NCBI GenBank assembly: GCA_900313405.1
Contig: OMQY01000206.1
Location: 1-6,199, forward strand
Reading direction: 5' to 3'
Length of the DNA: 6,199 nucleotides
Source of the DNA: an uncultured Eubacteriales bacterium
Lineage (GTDB): Bacteria > Bacillota_A > Clostridia > Saccharofermentanales > Saccharofermentanaceae
Shown: one piece after another, positions 1 through 6,199 of the stretch
Position numbering within the stretch: the stretch's first letter is position 1
Layout: each line of letters begins with the position of its first letter
Translations under genes and position numbers: made by a program
Notes under the pieces: model-generated
Told to the model about the DNA's origin: nothing
Seen by the model: the letters and a program-made list of their open reading frames with translations, nothing else
Database searches by the model: none

Positions 1-486
1 TTCGCCAATAGGGATAATCTTAAGGCTCATACCGAAGGGACTGCTCTTGAGATAGTAGAACAGGTGGACGGCAGGATTGACGGCTTCTGTTCCGGCATAG
101 GTACAGGTGGCACTATCACCGGAATTGGAACTATACTGCGCCAACACTATCCTGATATTCATATAGTTGCAGTAGAGCCCGAGAATGCCGCTATCCTTTC
201 AGGCGGCAGCATCGGAACACATCTGCAGATGGGGATCGGCGACGGCCTTATCCCGGATATCCTCGATACAAAGATATACGATGACATCTATAGGATCTCG
301 GATGAAGAGGCTCTCGATACAGCTAAGAAGATGGCATCCGAAGAAGGAATTCTCTGTGGCATCAGCAGCGGGACCAACGTGTGCGCGGCCATACGCCTCG
401 CGACTAAACTCGGTTCCGGCAAGACAGTTGTCACAGTGCTTCCCGATACGGGCGAGAGGTATTTCAGCGTTCCGTTGTTTGAGTGA
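1..486 (+). CDS. cysK: Cysteine synthase (O-acetylserine sulfhydrylase), C-terminal half, 5' truncated by the window edge
   Basis: Fold-type II PLP enzyme that makes L-cysteine from O-acetylserine and sulfide in the cytoplasm; the last step of cysteine synthesis. The frame is open from base 1, and 161 residues are visible of a family that usually has about 300-320, so the N-terminal half with the PLP-binding lysine is missing. Visible family signatures, numbered from the first visible codon: SGIGTGGTITG (31-41), the glycine-rich loop holding the PLP phosphate; AVEPENAAILSGG (57-69); MGIGDGLIPDILD (77-89), matching the usual QGIGAGFIP segment; GILCGISSGTNV (116-127); and PDTGERYF (148-155), the C-terminal motif whose Ser/Thr contacts the pyridine nitrogen. 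It ends in VPLFE, a normal family end. A CysM-like or cystathionine beta-synthase-like relative is possible, because the substrate-binding N-terminal loop (TSGNT in CysK) is not visible. The link to the downstream genes is unclear: a 182-base gap with its own promoter separates them. Confidence 0.9.
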   Translation, partial: FANRDNLKAHTEGTALEIVEQVDGRIDGFCSGIGTGGTITGIGTILRQHYPDIHIVAVEPENAAILSGGSIGTHLQMGIGDGLIPDILDTKIYDDIYRISDEEALDTAKKMASEEGILCGISSGTNVCAAIRLATKLGSGKTVVTVLPDTGERYFSVPLFE

Positions 487-625
487 GTTGCTTATTTGCT
501 CTGTTGGCTTACAGCTTGTTCTACTGACAGTGACGACACACCTGAGCCGGCGAGTCGCTGGGGGCACGTCTCGATCTTTACGTCGCTGAGAATTACGGAT
601 AATATGTAGCATCTTTTTCGCTCAA
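487..625. other. Intergenic region after cysK; no clear terminator
   Basis: I see no convincing gene here on either strand. The best hairpin is CCGGC/GCTGG (547-551 and 557-561, one G-U pair, five-base loop). It is followed by a G-rich stretch rather than a T-run, so it does not look like a standard intrinsic terminator. The heptamer GTCGCTG occurs twice as a direct repeat, at 554-560 and 582-588, with no evident meaning. Transcription of cysK may end by another mechanism or run on toward recJ. Confidence 0.4.
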
Positions 626-649
626 TATTTGGTACAATATATCCAAATA
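626..649. repeat. 7-bp inverted repeat over the recJ promoter, candidate operator
   Basis: TATTTGG (626-632) and CCAAATA (643-649) are perfect reverse complements separated by 10 bases. The dyad encloses the whole -10 hexamer (633-638) and reaches the predicted transcription start. A factor bound here would block RNA polymerase, so it may be an operator. The half-sites do not match the LexA/DinR, CodY or CcpA consensus as I know them. In an AT-rich promoter such a dyad may also arise by chance. Confidence 0.35.
630..638 (+). promoter_or_regulatory. Extended -10 promoter of the recJ-rel unit
   Basis: TGGTACAAT reads as an extended -10 element: TGn followed by TACAAT, five of six matches to TATAAT. 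No good -35 hexamer is found 16-18 bases upstream (the region 609-616 reads GCATCTTT), which is common for extended -10 promoters that depend on the TG motif. The predicted start of transcription is near 645, leaving a leader of about 24 bases before the recJ ATG at 669. It lies 30 bases upstream of the gene and in an AT-rich patch, which supports the call. Confidence 0.6.
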
Positions 650-668
650 AAGACAGCGAGATATTAAT

Positions 669-2825
669 ATGATACTGACAAGTAAGATTTGGCAGCCGGT
701 TGCCGTTTTCCAAAAGGCGGATACCGATGCTTTGATCGACACCCTTCTCGAAGCACGAGGGATCGTAACTGATGAAGAGAAGTCGTCATTCGCGGAGAAT
801 AAACCCGAGATATGGTATGACCCGTTCCTGTACAAGGACATGGATAAGGCGGTCGACTTGATCGTTCATGCAGTTCAGACCGGCAAGAAGATCCTTGTTT
901 ACGGTGACTATGACTGCGACGGAGTTACGGCGACATCCATCCTCGTAAGATTCTTCAGATCGCATGATTGTAATGTCAGCTACATCGTGCCCCACAGAGC
1001 GGAGCACGGATACGGACTGACCGACAATATACTGGATAAAGTGATCGAAGAATCCCCGGATCTGGTCATTACGGTCGACTGCGGTATTACCAATATCGAG
1101 ACAGTAGATGAACTCAAGAACCGCGGGATCAAGGTCATCGTGTCTGACCACCACAATGTTAAGGATGAGATACCGGATGCTGATGCGGTGATCTGTGCCA
1201 AAAGATCCGATAACACATATCCTTTTAAGGACTTGTGCGGTGCGGGGGTAGCTCTGAAGATCGTTGAAGCGTTAGGCCGCGACAAGAGATGCAAGGTATC
1301 CCCGGACATATGGAGACAGACCATAGAACTTGCCGGGATAGCAACTATAGCAGATCTTGTATCAGTAACGGATGAGAACCGTACCCTGATCAAGAAGGCT
1401 TTCAAGAGCATGGAGAATGCAGTTAATCCGGGCATCCGCATAATGAATTCCATGTTGCTCGATTATGGTAAGAAACTGGATGAGACATTTATATCATTTA
1501 ACTTTGTCCCAAGGATCAATGCAGCCGGAAGACTCTATGATTCTTCCGATGCCCTAAGACTCTTTCTCGAGGATGACGAGAAGGTCGTAACAAATGCGGC
1601 CCGTGCGCTGTCGCGAGAGAACGACGAGCGCAAAGCGATAGAGGCAGGGGTCTTCGAAGAAGCACTGAGGCAGATACAGAATCCGGCCCGCCCTGAGATA
1701 TGGCAACTGACGAACCTTAAGGGACCGATAGTCGTTTATGCTCCCGGATGGCATCAGGGAGTATTGGGAATTGTTGCCGGCAGGATCTCTCAGCACTTCA
1801 GGCGCACGGCGATCGTTTTTACCGATGATTCGATCGATACGGGCTGTATCAAAGGCTCGGGAAGGGCGTACGGCGAGGATGATCTGTACAGTTCCATAGA
1901 AGCGCTGAGTGATATAGTCGAGAACTTCGGAGGTCACAAAAAGGCTGCAGGCGTGGTAGTTGCCAAAAAGAATCTCGGATTATTCATGAAGAGACTCGAG
2001 GAGAATGCGGCCGAGAATAAAAAGAACGGACGTGATGAAGATGATCCCGAGGATGAGGACAATCATCTTAAGATAGATGCCAAGATCCCTTACGGGCAGG
2101 TAACATATGATACATATCAGAGAGTGTGCATCATGAAGCCGTTCGGAATAGGCAACAAAAAGCCTGTCTTCGAGACGGACGGCCTGATAATATCCGAGAT
2201 CCATCCGATGAGCGACGGTGCACATATGAGACTCGAACTCATTGACGGAAGTAAAGATCCGGGCGAAGGCTCGCTGTCTGCCGTCGGGTTCGGGATGGGA
2301 CAGTATCTCAACGTCTTCAAGGTCGGGGATCGGGTCGACATAGCCTATACACTTAACGAGTTCGCATACAGGGGAAAAGTGGCCCTCAGTCTGCATCTGG
2401 AAGACATAAGACCTGTCTATCCCGAGGGCCTTATCTGGAGCAAGCCCGACATAGCCGAGAGACTCTATCGTCAGAGCCTTCCGATCGAACAGATCTGTAA
2501 GCTCTCGTCAGGAAGCAGCAGATCGGACCTTCTTCCCGGGCAACCGCAATATGCAGCATGCTATCGTGTATTGTACGGTTGTTGCGGCAGAGAGATGTCT
2601 ACTGCGGACTGTGAACTTCTGGCCAAAATGATACAATGTAATTCCGGAGTCGATATTACGCCTTTTCAGGTGCGCAGATGTCTTGATGTATTCTCCGAAG
2701 CGGGTATACTCAAGTTAGGGCAGATAGATCCGATGAGAGTCTGCTTCAATTTCCTGGATACATCGGGAAAGGTTAATCTCGGCACATCCGAGACATACAG
2801 GAGACTTAATTCATATGAGCACTGA
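669..2825 (+). CDS. recJ: Single-stranded-DNA-specific 5'-3' exonuclease RecJ
   Basis: DHH-family nuclease of 718 residues that degrades ssDNA 5' to 3' in RecFOR-type recombination, mismatch repair and stalled-fork processing; metal-dependent (Mn/Mg), cytoplasmic. DHH domain: GDYDCDG (79-85, motif I), TVDCG (135-139, motif II), SDHHN (159-163, the DHH signature), GAGVALK (191-197) and PRINAAGR (281-288). DHHA1 domain about 353-432: APGWHQGVLGIVAGR (358-372), GSGRAYGEDDL (396-406) and GGHKKAAG (421-428). A charged linker (about 443-466) follows, then an OB-fold ssDNA-binding domain (about 467-582, containing KPFGIGNKKPVF), and a C-terminal tail (about 590-718) that may hold a winged-helix-like segment. 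It is longer than E. coli RecJ (577 residues), as is usual in Bacillota, where a C-terminal extension is common. The metal ligands D80, D82, D84, D137, D160, H161 and H162 are all present. The ATG is preceded only by a weak SD-like GCGAG (656-660), but the N-terminus aligns with the family start. It overlaps rel by 11 bases. Confidence 0.96.
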   Translation: MILTSKIWQPVAVFQKADTDALIDTLLEARGIVTDEEKSSFAENKPEIWYDPFLYKDMDKAVDLIVHAVQTGKKILVYGDYDCDGVTATSILVRFFRSHDCNVSYIVPHRAEHGYGLTDNILDKVIEESPDLVITVDCGITNIETVDELKNRGIKVIVSDHHNVKDEIPDADAVICAKRSDNTYPFKDLCGAGVALKIVEALGRDKRCKVSPDIWRQTIELAGIATIADLVSVTDENRTLIKKAFKSMENAVNPGIRIMNSMLLDYGKKLDETFISFNFVPRINAAGRLYDSSDALRLFLEDDEKVVTNAARALSRENDERKAIEAGVFEEALRQIQNPARPEIWQLTNLKGPIVVYAPGWHQGVLGIVAGRISQHFRRTAIVFTDDSIDTGCIKGSGRAYGEDDLYSSIEALSDIVENFGGHKKAAGVVVAKKNLGLFMKRLEENAAENKKNGRDEDDPEDEDNHLKIDAKIPYGQVTYDTYQRVCIMKPFGIGNKKPVFETDGLIISEIHPMSDGAHMRLELIDGSKDPGEGSLSAVGFGMGQYLNVFKVGDRVDIAYTLNEFAYRGKVALSLHLEDIRPVYPEGLIWSKPDIAERLYRQSLPIEQICKLSSGSSRSDLLPGQPQYAACYRVLYGCCGREMSTADCELLAKMIQCNSGVDITPFQVRRCLDVFSEAGILKLGQIDPMRVCFNFLDTSGKVNLGTSETYRRLNSYEH
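2683..2710 (+). promoter_or_regulatory. Possible internal promoter for rel inside recJ
   Basis: TTGATG (2683-2688) is followed after 16 bases by TATACT (2705-2710). This is four of six matches to the -35 and five of six to the -10 consensus, with near-ideal spacing. It would start transcription near 2717, about 100 bases before the rel ATG. Such matches do occur by chance in coding DNA, and nothing else supports it, so this is a candidate only. Confidence 0.3.
2799..2803 (+). promoter_or_regulatory. Ribosome binding site of rel, inside the recJ coding region
   Basis: AGGAG lies 11 bases before the ATG at 2815 and fixes that start. It sits within the last codons of recJ. The recJ stop (2823-2825) falls just after the rel ATG, so ribosomes finishing recJ could re-initiate on rel (translational coupling). 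The site is much stronger than the one before recJ, so rel may also be translated independently and at a higher rate. Confidence 0.75.
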
Positions 2826-5304
2826 ACTCACTGAAGAACAGAGGATAGAATATGAGTATCTGAGGAATATGGACGATATCCCTCAGGATATCCCTGCCGA
2901 GATCAGTGAGCAATTCAATATCGTGCTGGAAGCATTCAGGACATATGCATCCAAGGCCCAGCTTGATGAATCCGAGATAACGAACGAGAGTGTGCTGATA
3001 CGCAGAGCGTATCTTTTCGCTTATAAGGCTCACAGAGAGCAGAAGCGTAAGAACGGATCCATGTACATCGTCCACCCGATCGCCACGGCAGAGATCCTCG
3101 CTGAACTGGAAGTAGATGCCGAGTCGCTCGCAGCCGCATTCCTTCATGACACGATAGAAGATACGGTGGCAGATGCCGACCTGCTCAAGGAACTGTTCGG
3201 AGAGACTATCACGACACTTGTCGAAGGAGTTACAAAACTCAATAAGATCTCTTATGTCAGCAAGGAACAGGAGCAGCGCGATAATATCGTTAAGATGATG
3301 TTCGCGATGACGGTCGATATCCGTGTCATACTTATCAAATTGGCGGACCGTCTGCATAACATGAGGACCATGCAGTATCAGACGCCTGAGAAGCAGTATG
3401 AGAAGGCGAAGGAGACGATAGACGTGTATGTTCCTTTCGCTGAGAGACTTGGCGTATTCAAGATCAAGTGGGAGCTTGAAGATCTGTGCCTGCGCTATAT
3501 CGATCACGACGGTTACTATGAACTCGTAGGACTTGTTGCCGCCAAGAGATCCGAGCGTGAGGCGTTCATGCAGACTGTAGTAAGCGAACTGTCAGGCAAG
3601 CTCGAAGAATACGGCATCAAGCATTATGAGATAGAGGGACGCCCCAAGCACTTCTACAGCATCTATAAGAAGATGCACGATAAGGGTAAAGGGATCAATC
3701 AGATATACGATATGTTTGCCTGCAGGATAATAGTCGATACACTGACAGATTGTTATGCAGTTCTCGGTATCGTACATGAGATGTATATACCGCTCCCCGG
3801 ACGATTCAAGGACTACATCGGTAATCCTAAGGATAACGGCTATCAGTCTATCCATACTACCGTTAAGAGACCGGGCGGCAAGACCTTCGATGAGACGACC
3901 TTCGAAGTACAGATCAGGACATACAGTATGCACCGGGATGCCGAGTATGGTATCGCAGCTCACTGGCACTACAAAGAAGCCGGCAATTCCAAGTCGTTCA
4001 AAGAGGACAGTTACGACAAGAAGATAAAGTGGGTCAGACAGTTCCTTGATTCACAGAAGGATGCGGAAGACCCCAAAGATTTCCTGCATCTGCTCAAGAC
4101 TAATATCGGTTCCGAAGAAGTCTTTGTTTTTACACCTAAGGGCAAGATCATAAGACTTCCTGAAGGGTCGTGTCCGATCGACTTCGCATACAGTATCCAC
4201 AGCGGTGTCGGTAATCATATGCACGGTGCTAAGGTGAACGGCCGTATCGTACCGCTGTCATATGAACTGAAGACGGGTGATGTTGTCGAGATCCTCTCGT
4301 CAGATAAGATCAAAGGCCCTTCACGCGACTGGGCAAAGATGGTAAAGACGGCATCCGCCCGTTCCAAGATCAATGCGTGGTTCAAGAAGGAAGCCCGTGC
4401 GGAGAATGTAGCGGACGGCAAGGAGCGACTTGATCGTGAGATCGAGCGTAATGGGTTTACTCCTTCTCAGCTGCTGACTCATAAGAGCATCGAGACTATC
4501 CTCAACAAGTACAGCTTTACCAGTCTGGAGGATCTCTATGCCTCTGTCGGGTACGGAGCTATAACCGCAGGTAAGGTATTCGGTAAACTGAGGGATGAAT
4601 ATATAAAGAGCCTGTCGCCTGAAGAGAGACTTGCTCTCGGCTACAGGACAACGTCTGACGGACAGGTCGTATACTACAGTCCTGACGATCTTCCGGAAGA
4701 GATCGGCAAGGGAGATCTGTTAAGGACGCCCAAGGCATCGACGCCTCCTGCCGCTAAGAATGTTACAAAGCCCCAGCCCGTTAAGACCCCCGAGACCCGT
4801 GCCGCCGAGCTTAAGCGAGCAGAGAAGATCGGCAGCAGTGTTATGGTAGCAGGCCTCGATAACATATCCATCCACCTCGCCAAGTGCTGTCATCCGGCTC
4901 CGGGCGATCCCATAATCGGCTATGTTACCCAGAACGGCGGTGTCGGTATCCACCGTGATACTTGTAACAATATCCAGAATATCCGTAAATATGCCGAGCG
5001 CTCCGTGAAAGACCATGAGCGCTTTGAGCGCCTTGTGGAAGCCCACTGGTCCGGCACTCCGGTCGGAGGGATCTTCGAGGTCAATATCGATATTACCGCC
5101 ACTGATCGAGACGGGCTGTTGCTCGACATCCTTAACTGCATCCGTGAGGAGCATGTCAATGTCGAGAAGCTCAACTCGCATACAAGCAGTGATTTTATAG
5201 CTGAGATGAACCTGACGATCTCTGTCCGCAGCCTCGAGCAGTATGATCGCCTTGTCGGCCGGATCAAGAGCGTAAAGGACGTTATAGACGTTACGAGGTC
5301 GTGA
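2815..5304 (+). CDS. rel: Bifunctional (p)ppGpp synthetase/hydrolase (long RelA/SpoT homologue, Rel)
   Basis: Stringent-response enzyme of 829 residues. It makes (p)ppGpp from ATP and GDP/GTP on starved ribosomes and hydrolyses it otherwise. HD hydrolase domain (about 62-200): YIVHP (H87), FLHDTIED (H111, D112, E115, D116) and LADRLHNM (D178, N182), all active-site residues present, unlike hydrolase-dead RelA. Synthetase domain (about 240-390): GRPKHFYSIYKKM (275-287), IYDM (D299), GRFKDY (the RxKD form at 330-333, typical of bifunctional enzymes rather than the ExDD of RelA), NGYQSIHT (Y343) and EVQIRT (catalytic E364). TGS domain about 433-495, with the histidine-bearing SIHSGVGNHMHG segment that reads uncharged tRNA; a helical region; a Pro/Lys/Thr-rich linker (about 637-665); a zinc-finger-type domain with CCHP (691-694) and HRDTC (713-717); and an ACT/RRM domain (about 750-829). 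It is longer than B. subtilis Rel (734) through an extra N-terminal stretch (H87 aligns with H53 of the S. equisimilis Rel), the linker, and a 5-residue insertion before E364. The start is set by AGGAG. No apt gene lies upstream. Confidence 0.97.
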   Translation: MSTELTEEQRIEYEYLRNMDDIPQDIPAEISEQFNIVLEAFRTYASKAQLDESEITNESVLIRRAYLFAYKAHREQKRKNGSMYIVHPIATAEILAELEVDAESLAAAFLHDTIEDTVADADLLKELFGETITTLVEGVTKLNKISYVSKEQEQRDNIVKMMFAMTVDIRVILIKLADRLHNMRTMQYQTPEKQYEKAKETIDVYVPFAERLGVFKIKWELEDLCLRYIDHDGYYELVGLVAAKRSEREAFMQTVVSELSGKLEEYGIKHYEIEGRPKHFYSIYKKMHDKGKGINQIYDMFACRIIVDTLTDCYAVLGIVHEMYIPLPGRFKDYIGNPKDNGYQSIHTTVKRPGGKTFDETTFEVQIRTYSMHRDAEYGIAAHWHYKEAGNSKSFKEDSYDKKIKWVRQFLDSQKDAEDPKDFLHLLKTNIGSEEVFVFTPKGKIIRLPEGSCPIDFAYSIHSGVGNHMHGAKVNGRIVPLSYELKTGDVVEILSSDKIKGPSRDWAKMVKTASARSKINAWFKKEARAENVADGKERLDREIERNGFTPSQLLTHKSIETILNKYSFTSLEDLYASVGYGAITAGKVFGKLRDEYIKSLSPEERLALGYRTTSDGQVVYYSPDDLPEEIGKGDLLRTPKASTPPAAKNVTKPQPVKTPETRAAELKRAEKIGSSVMVAGLDNISIHLAKCCHPAPGDPIIGYVTQNGGVGIHRDTCNNIQNIRKYAERSVKDHERFERLVEAHWSGTPVGGIFEVNIDITATDRDGLLLDILNCIREEHVNVEKLNSHTSSDFIAEMNLTISVRSLEQYDRLVGRIKSVKDVIDVTRS

Positions 5305-5318
5305 GGGCGCTCGCGCCT
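5305..5318 (+). terminator. Short GC-rich hairpin just after the rel stop
   Basis: GGCG (5306-5309) and CGCC (5314-5317) pair around a CTCG loop, with an outer G-T pair (5305/5318). It starts at the base after the rel stop codon. No T-run follows on the plus strand (TACGTCAAAAA), so it may act as a 3'-end stabiliser or weak pause site rather than a complete intrinsic terminator. Confidence 0.35.
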
Positions 5319-5323
5319 ACGTC

Positions 5324-5340
5324 AAAAATCCTACAGGATT
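5324..5340 (-). terminator. Likely intrinsic terminator of the HAD gene (minus strand)
   Basis: AATCCT (5327-5332) and AGGATT (5335-5340) form an inverted repeat. Read on the minus strand it gives AATCC-TGTA-GGATT followed by further T residues (five Ts in all), starting nine bases after the TAA of the HAD gene. The stem is short and AT-rich, so termination may be weak. On the plus strand the same stem lacks a T-tail. Confidence 0.45.
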
Positions 5341-5348
5341 AAGACCGG

Positions 5349-6173
5349 TTACCCTCTCAACTTCGGCAACACGATCTCGTCCACGGCCTGAGCGAAGCCG
5401 TCCTCCTCACAGGAGCCTGTCGTAGCATCGGCGGCTTCGATCACATCGTAGGAGCTGTTGGACATTGCAATCCCGCAGCCGGCGGCCTCAATCATGGAGA
5501 TGTCATTCTCGGAATCTCCGATGGCGAAAGTATTCTCAGCAGGGATCCCCAGCGTCTCAGCAAGACGCATCAGAGCAGATCCCTTTGTCGATCCGGCGCG
5601 CATAACATCATAGAAATCCTTAGCTGAACTTACGACTTCCAGATCGGGGATAGCACAGATCTCGCGCAGGAGCGCCGGTGAAGGACTTACGAGCAAGAAC
5701 TTATTAAATGCAGGCAGCACGTCACCCTCCAGAAAGTCAGTGAGGTCGTGTATCGGTGCCTTGTCGGTATCGGGTTCGTCAGAATTATAATTATTGATAA
5801 AATCCCGTCTTGAACTGTCGCGCACACAGAATATGCCGTCTGTGCTGTAGCCGGTGATATCAGTCCCGGGATAAGAATCGAAAAGCACCTTCAGACGTAC
5901 AAGCGTCTCCGTGTCCATGTCGTTTGAGTAAATATCCTTGTGGAGCGCATAATCGTAAAGAGCTCCCCCGTTGCTGGTGATGATCGGCACCTTGATGCCA
6001 AGTGCGCGTGCGTATTTGCCGGTCAGGTAGGAAGTCCTGCCGGTGGCGAGTGTAAAAGCGACACCTGCTTCTTCAAGCTTCCTGATCGCCTCAATATTGG
6101 CGTCTGAGACCGGCTTGCCCGGCATCAGTAGCGTATAGTCCATATCGGCTGCAAGTAAATGTGTGTAATTCAT
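5349..6173 (-). CDS. Cof-type HAD-IIB family phosphatase
   Basis: Soluble hydrolase of 274 residues, the usual length of the Cof/YidA/YbiV group, which dephosphorylate sugar phosphates, FMN, PLP and similar small molecules using Mg2+ and a phospho-aspartate intermediate. Motif I is AADMDYT (8-14): nucleophile D10 and acid/base D12, with Tyr in place of the usual Gly before Thr. Motif II is ATGR (43-46, T44). Motif III is K197 in the segment GSTKGSALMRL. Motif IV is IGDSENDISM (218-227, D220 and D224). The C2B cap lies between, about 84-190. The substrate cannot be told from sequence. The start is chosen because motif I lies 10 residues in, as in the family; no SD sequence precedes it (ACGCCT before ATG). 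It is convergent with rel and so not part of that operon. No signal peptide or membrane segment is seen. Confidence 0.93.
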   Translation of the reverse strand: MNYTHLLAADMDYTLLMPGKPVSDANIEAIRKLEEAGVAFTLATGRTSYLTGKYARALGIKVPIITSNGGALYDYALHKDIYSNDMDTETLVRLKVLFDSYPGTDITGYSTDGIFCVRDSSRRDFINNYNSDEPDTDKAPIHDLTDFLEGDVLPAFNKFLLVSPSPALLREICAIPDLEVVSSAKDFYDVMRAGSTKGSALMRLAETLGIPAENTFAIGDSENDISMIEAAGCGIAMSNSSYDVIEAADATTGSCEEDGFAQAVDEIVLPKLRG

Positions 6174-6180
6174 AGGCGTA

Positions 6181-6186
6181 AGTTTA
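6181..6186 (-). promoter_or_regulatory. Weak -10-like element before the HAD gene
   Basis: On the minus strand TAAACT (four of six matches to TATAAT) would place the transcription start at about 6173-6174, at the ATG itself. With no SD sequence this would fit a leaderless transcript, but the matching -35 region would be beyond the window and the hexamer is poor. The call is weak. Confidence 0.2.
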
Positions 6187-6199
6187 CAAAAATGGTCAA

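Noticed and set aside
185..589. Plus-strand frame of 134 codons that runs past the cysK stop into the intergenic region
   Set aside because: It is the shifted frame of cysK, rich in Ser and Arg, and shows no sign of a frameshifted extension of the enzyme, which ends normally at VPLFE.
199..612. Open frame of 137 codons on the minus strand over the end of cysK and the gap
   Set aside because: Mostly antisense to the conserved end of cysteine synthase; Arg/Cys-rich composition with no family resemblance and no promoter evidence.
487..668. Riboswitch, T-box or small RNA between cysK and recJ
   Set aside because: The predicted recJ leader is only about 24 bases, and I see no T-box TGGNACC-type antiterminator sequence, SAM-type core or other known structured leader upstream.
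2875..2900. Repeated GATATCCCT in the start of rel
   Set aside because: It encodes the repeated DIP residues of DDIPQDIP and is a short local coincidence, not a repeat element.
2806..3507. Open frame of 233 codons on the minus strand, opposite rel
   Set aside because: It is antisense to the conserved HD domain of Rel, has no recognisable domain and no SD, and reads as low-quality Leu/Arg/His-rich sequence.
4720..5181. Minus-strand frame of 153 codons opposite the C-terminal domains of Rel
   Set aside because: Antisense to the well-conserved zinc-finger and ACT domains; no family features of its own.
1..6199. Defence system, mobile element, CRISPR array or other new multi-gene system
   Set aside because: All long coding regions are recognised housekeeping families with intact motifs; there are no transposase, integrase, attachment-site or spaced-repeat signals, and no obvious change in composition along the window.

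Overview
The window looks like an ordinary chromosomal segment of a Bacillota (Firmicutes) bacterium, probably in the Clostridia. The base composition appears balanced (near 50% GC by eye, not counted). The lineage inference rests on a long bifunctional RelA/SpoT homologue of the Rel type lying directly beside a long RecJ, a neighbourhood typical of Bacillota, and on an SD-led translation start (AGGAG) for rel. No genus can be named from the sequence alone.

Layout. Bases 1-486 (+) are the C-terminal half of a cysteine synthase (CysK-type PLP enzyme) whose start lies outside the window. A 182-base gap follows, with no convincing terminator but with a good extended -10 promoter (630-638) that sits inside a 7-bp inverted repeat (626-649). 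This promoter should drive a two-gene unit: recJ (669-2825), encoding the single-strand-specific 5'-3' exonuclease, and rel (2815-5304), encoding the (p)ppGpp synthetase/hydrolase. The two genes overlap by 11 bases, and the rel ribosome binding site lies inside the recJ coding region. A possible second promoter for rel lies at 2683-2710. A 44-base convergent junction (5305-5348) holds two small hairpins. It is followed on the minus strand by a Cof/HAD-IIB phosphatase (5349-6173), whose promoter region is mostly beyond the window edge.

How the genes relate. RecJ acts in recombinational repair and in processing of stalled forks. Rel sets the alarmone level during amino-acid starvation, and it is in an apparent operon with recJ. 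In Bacillus subtilis an adenine phosphoribosyltransferase gene (apt) lies between recJ and rel; here it is absent and the two genes are fused into an overlapping pair. Rel keeps every hydrolase and synthetase signature I can check, so it should be bifunctional. The cysteine synthase and the HAD phosphatase look like independent neighbours.

I found no mobile element, CRISPR array, RNA gene, or evidence of a new multi-gene system. The points worth a second look are the missing apt, the dyad over the recJ-rel promoter, the possible internal rel promoter, a short insertion next to the catalytic glutamate of Rel, the acidic linker in RecJ, and the convergent hairpin junction.
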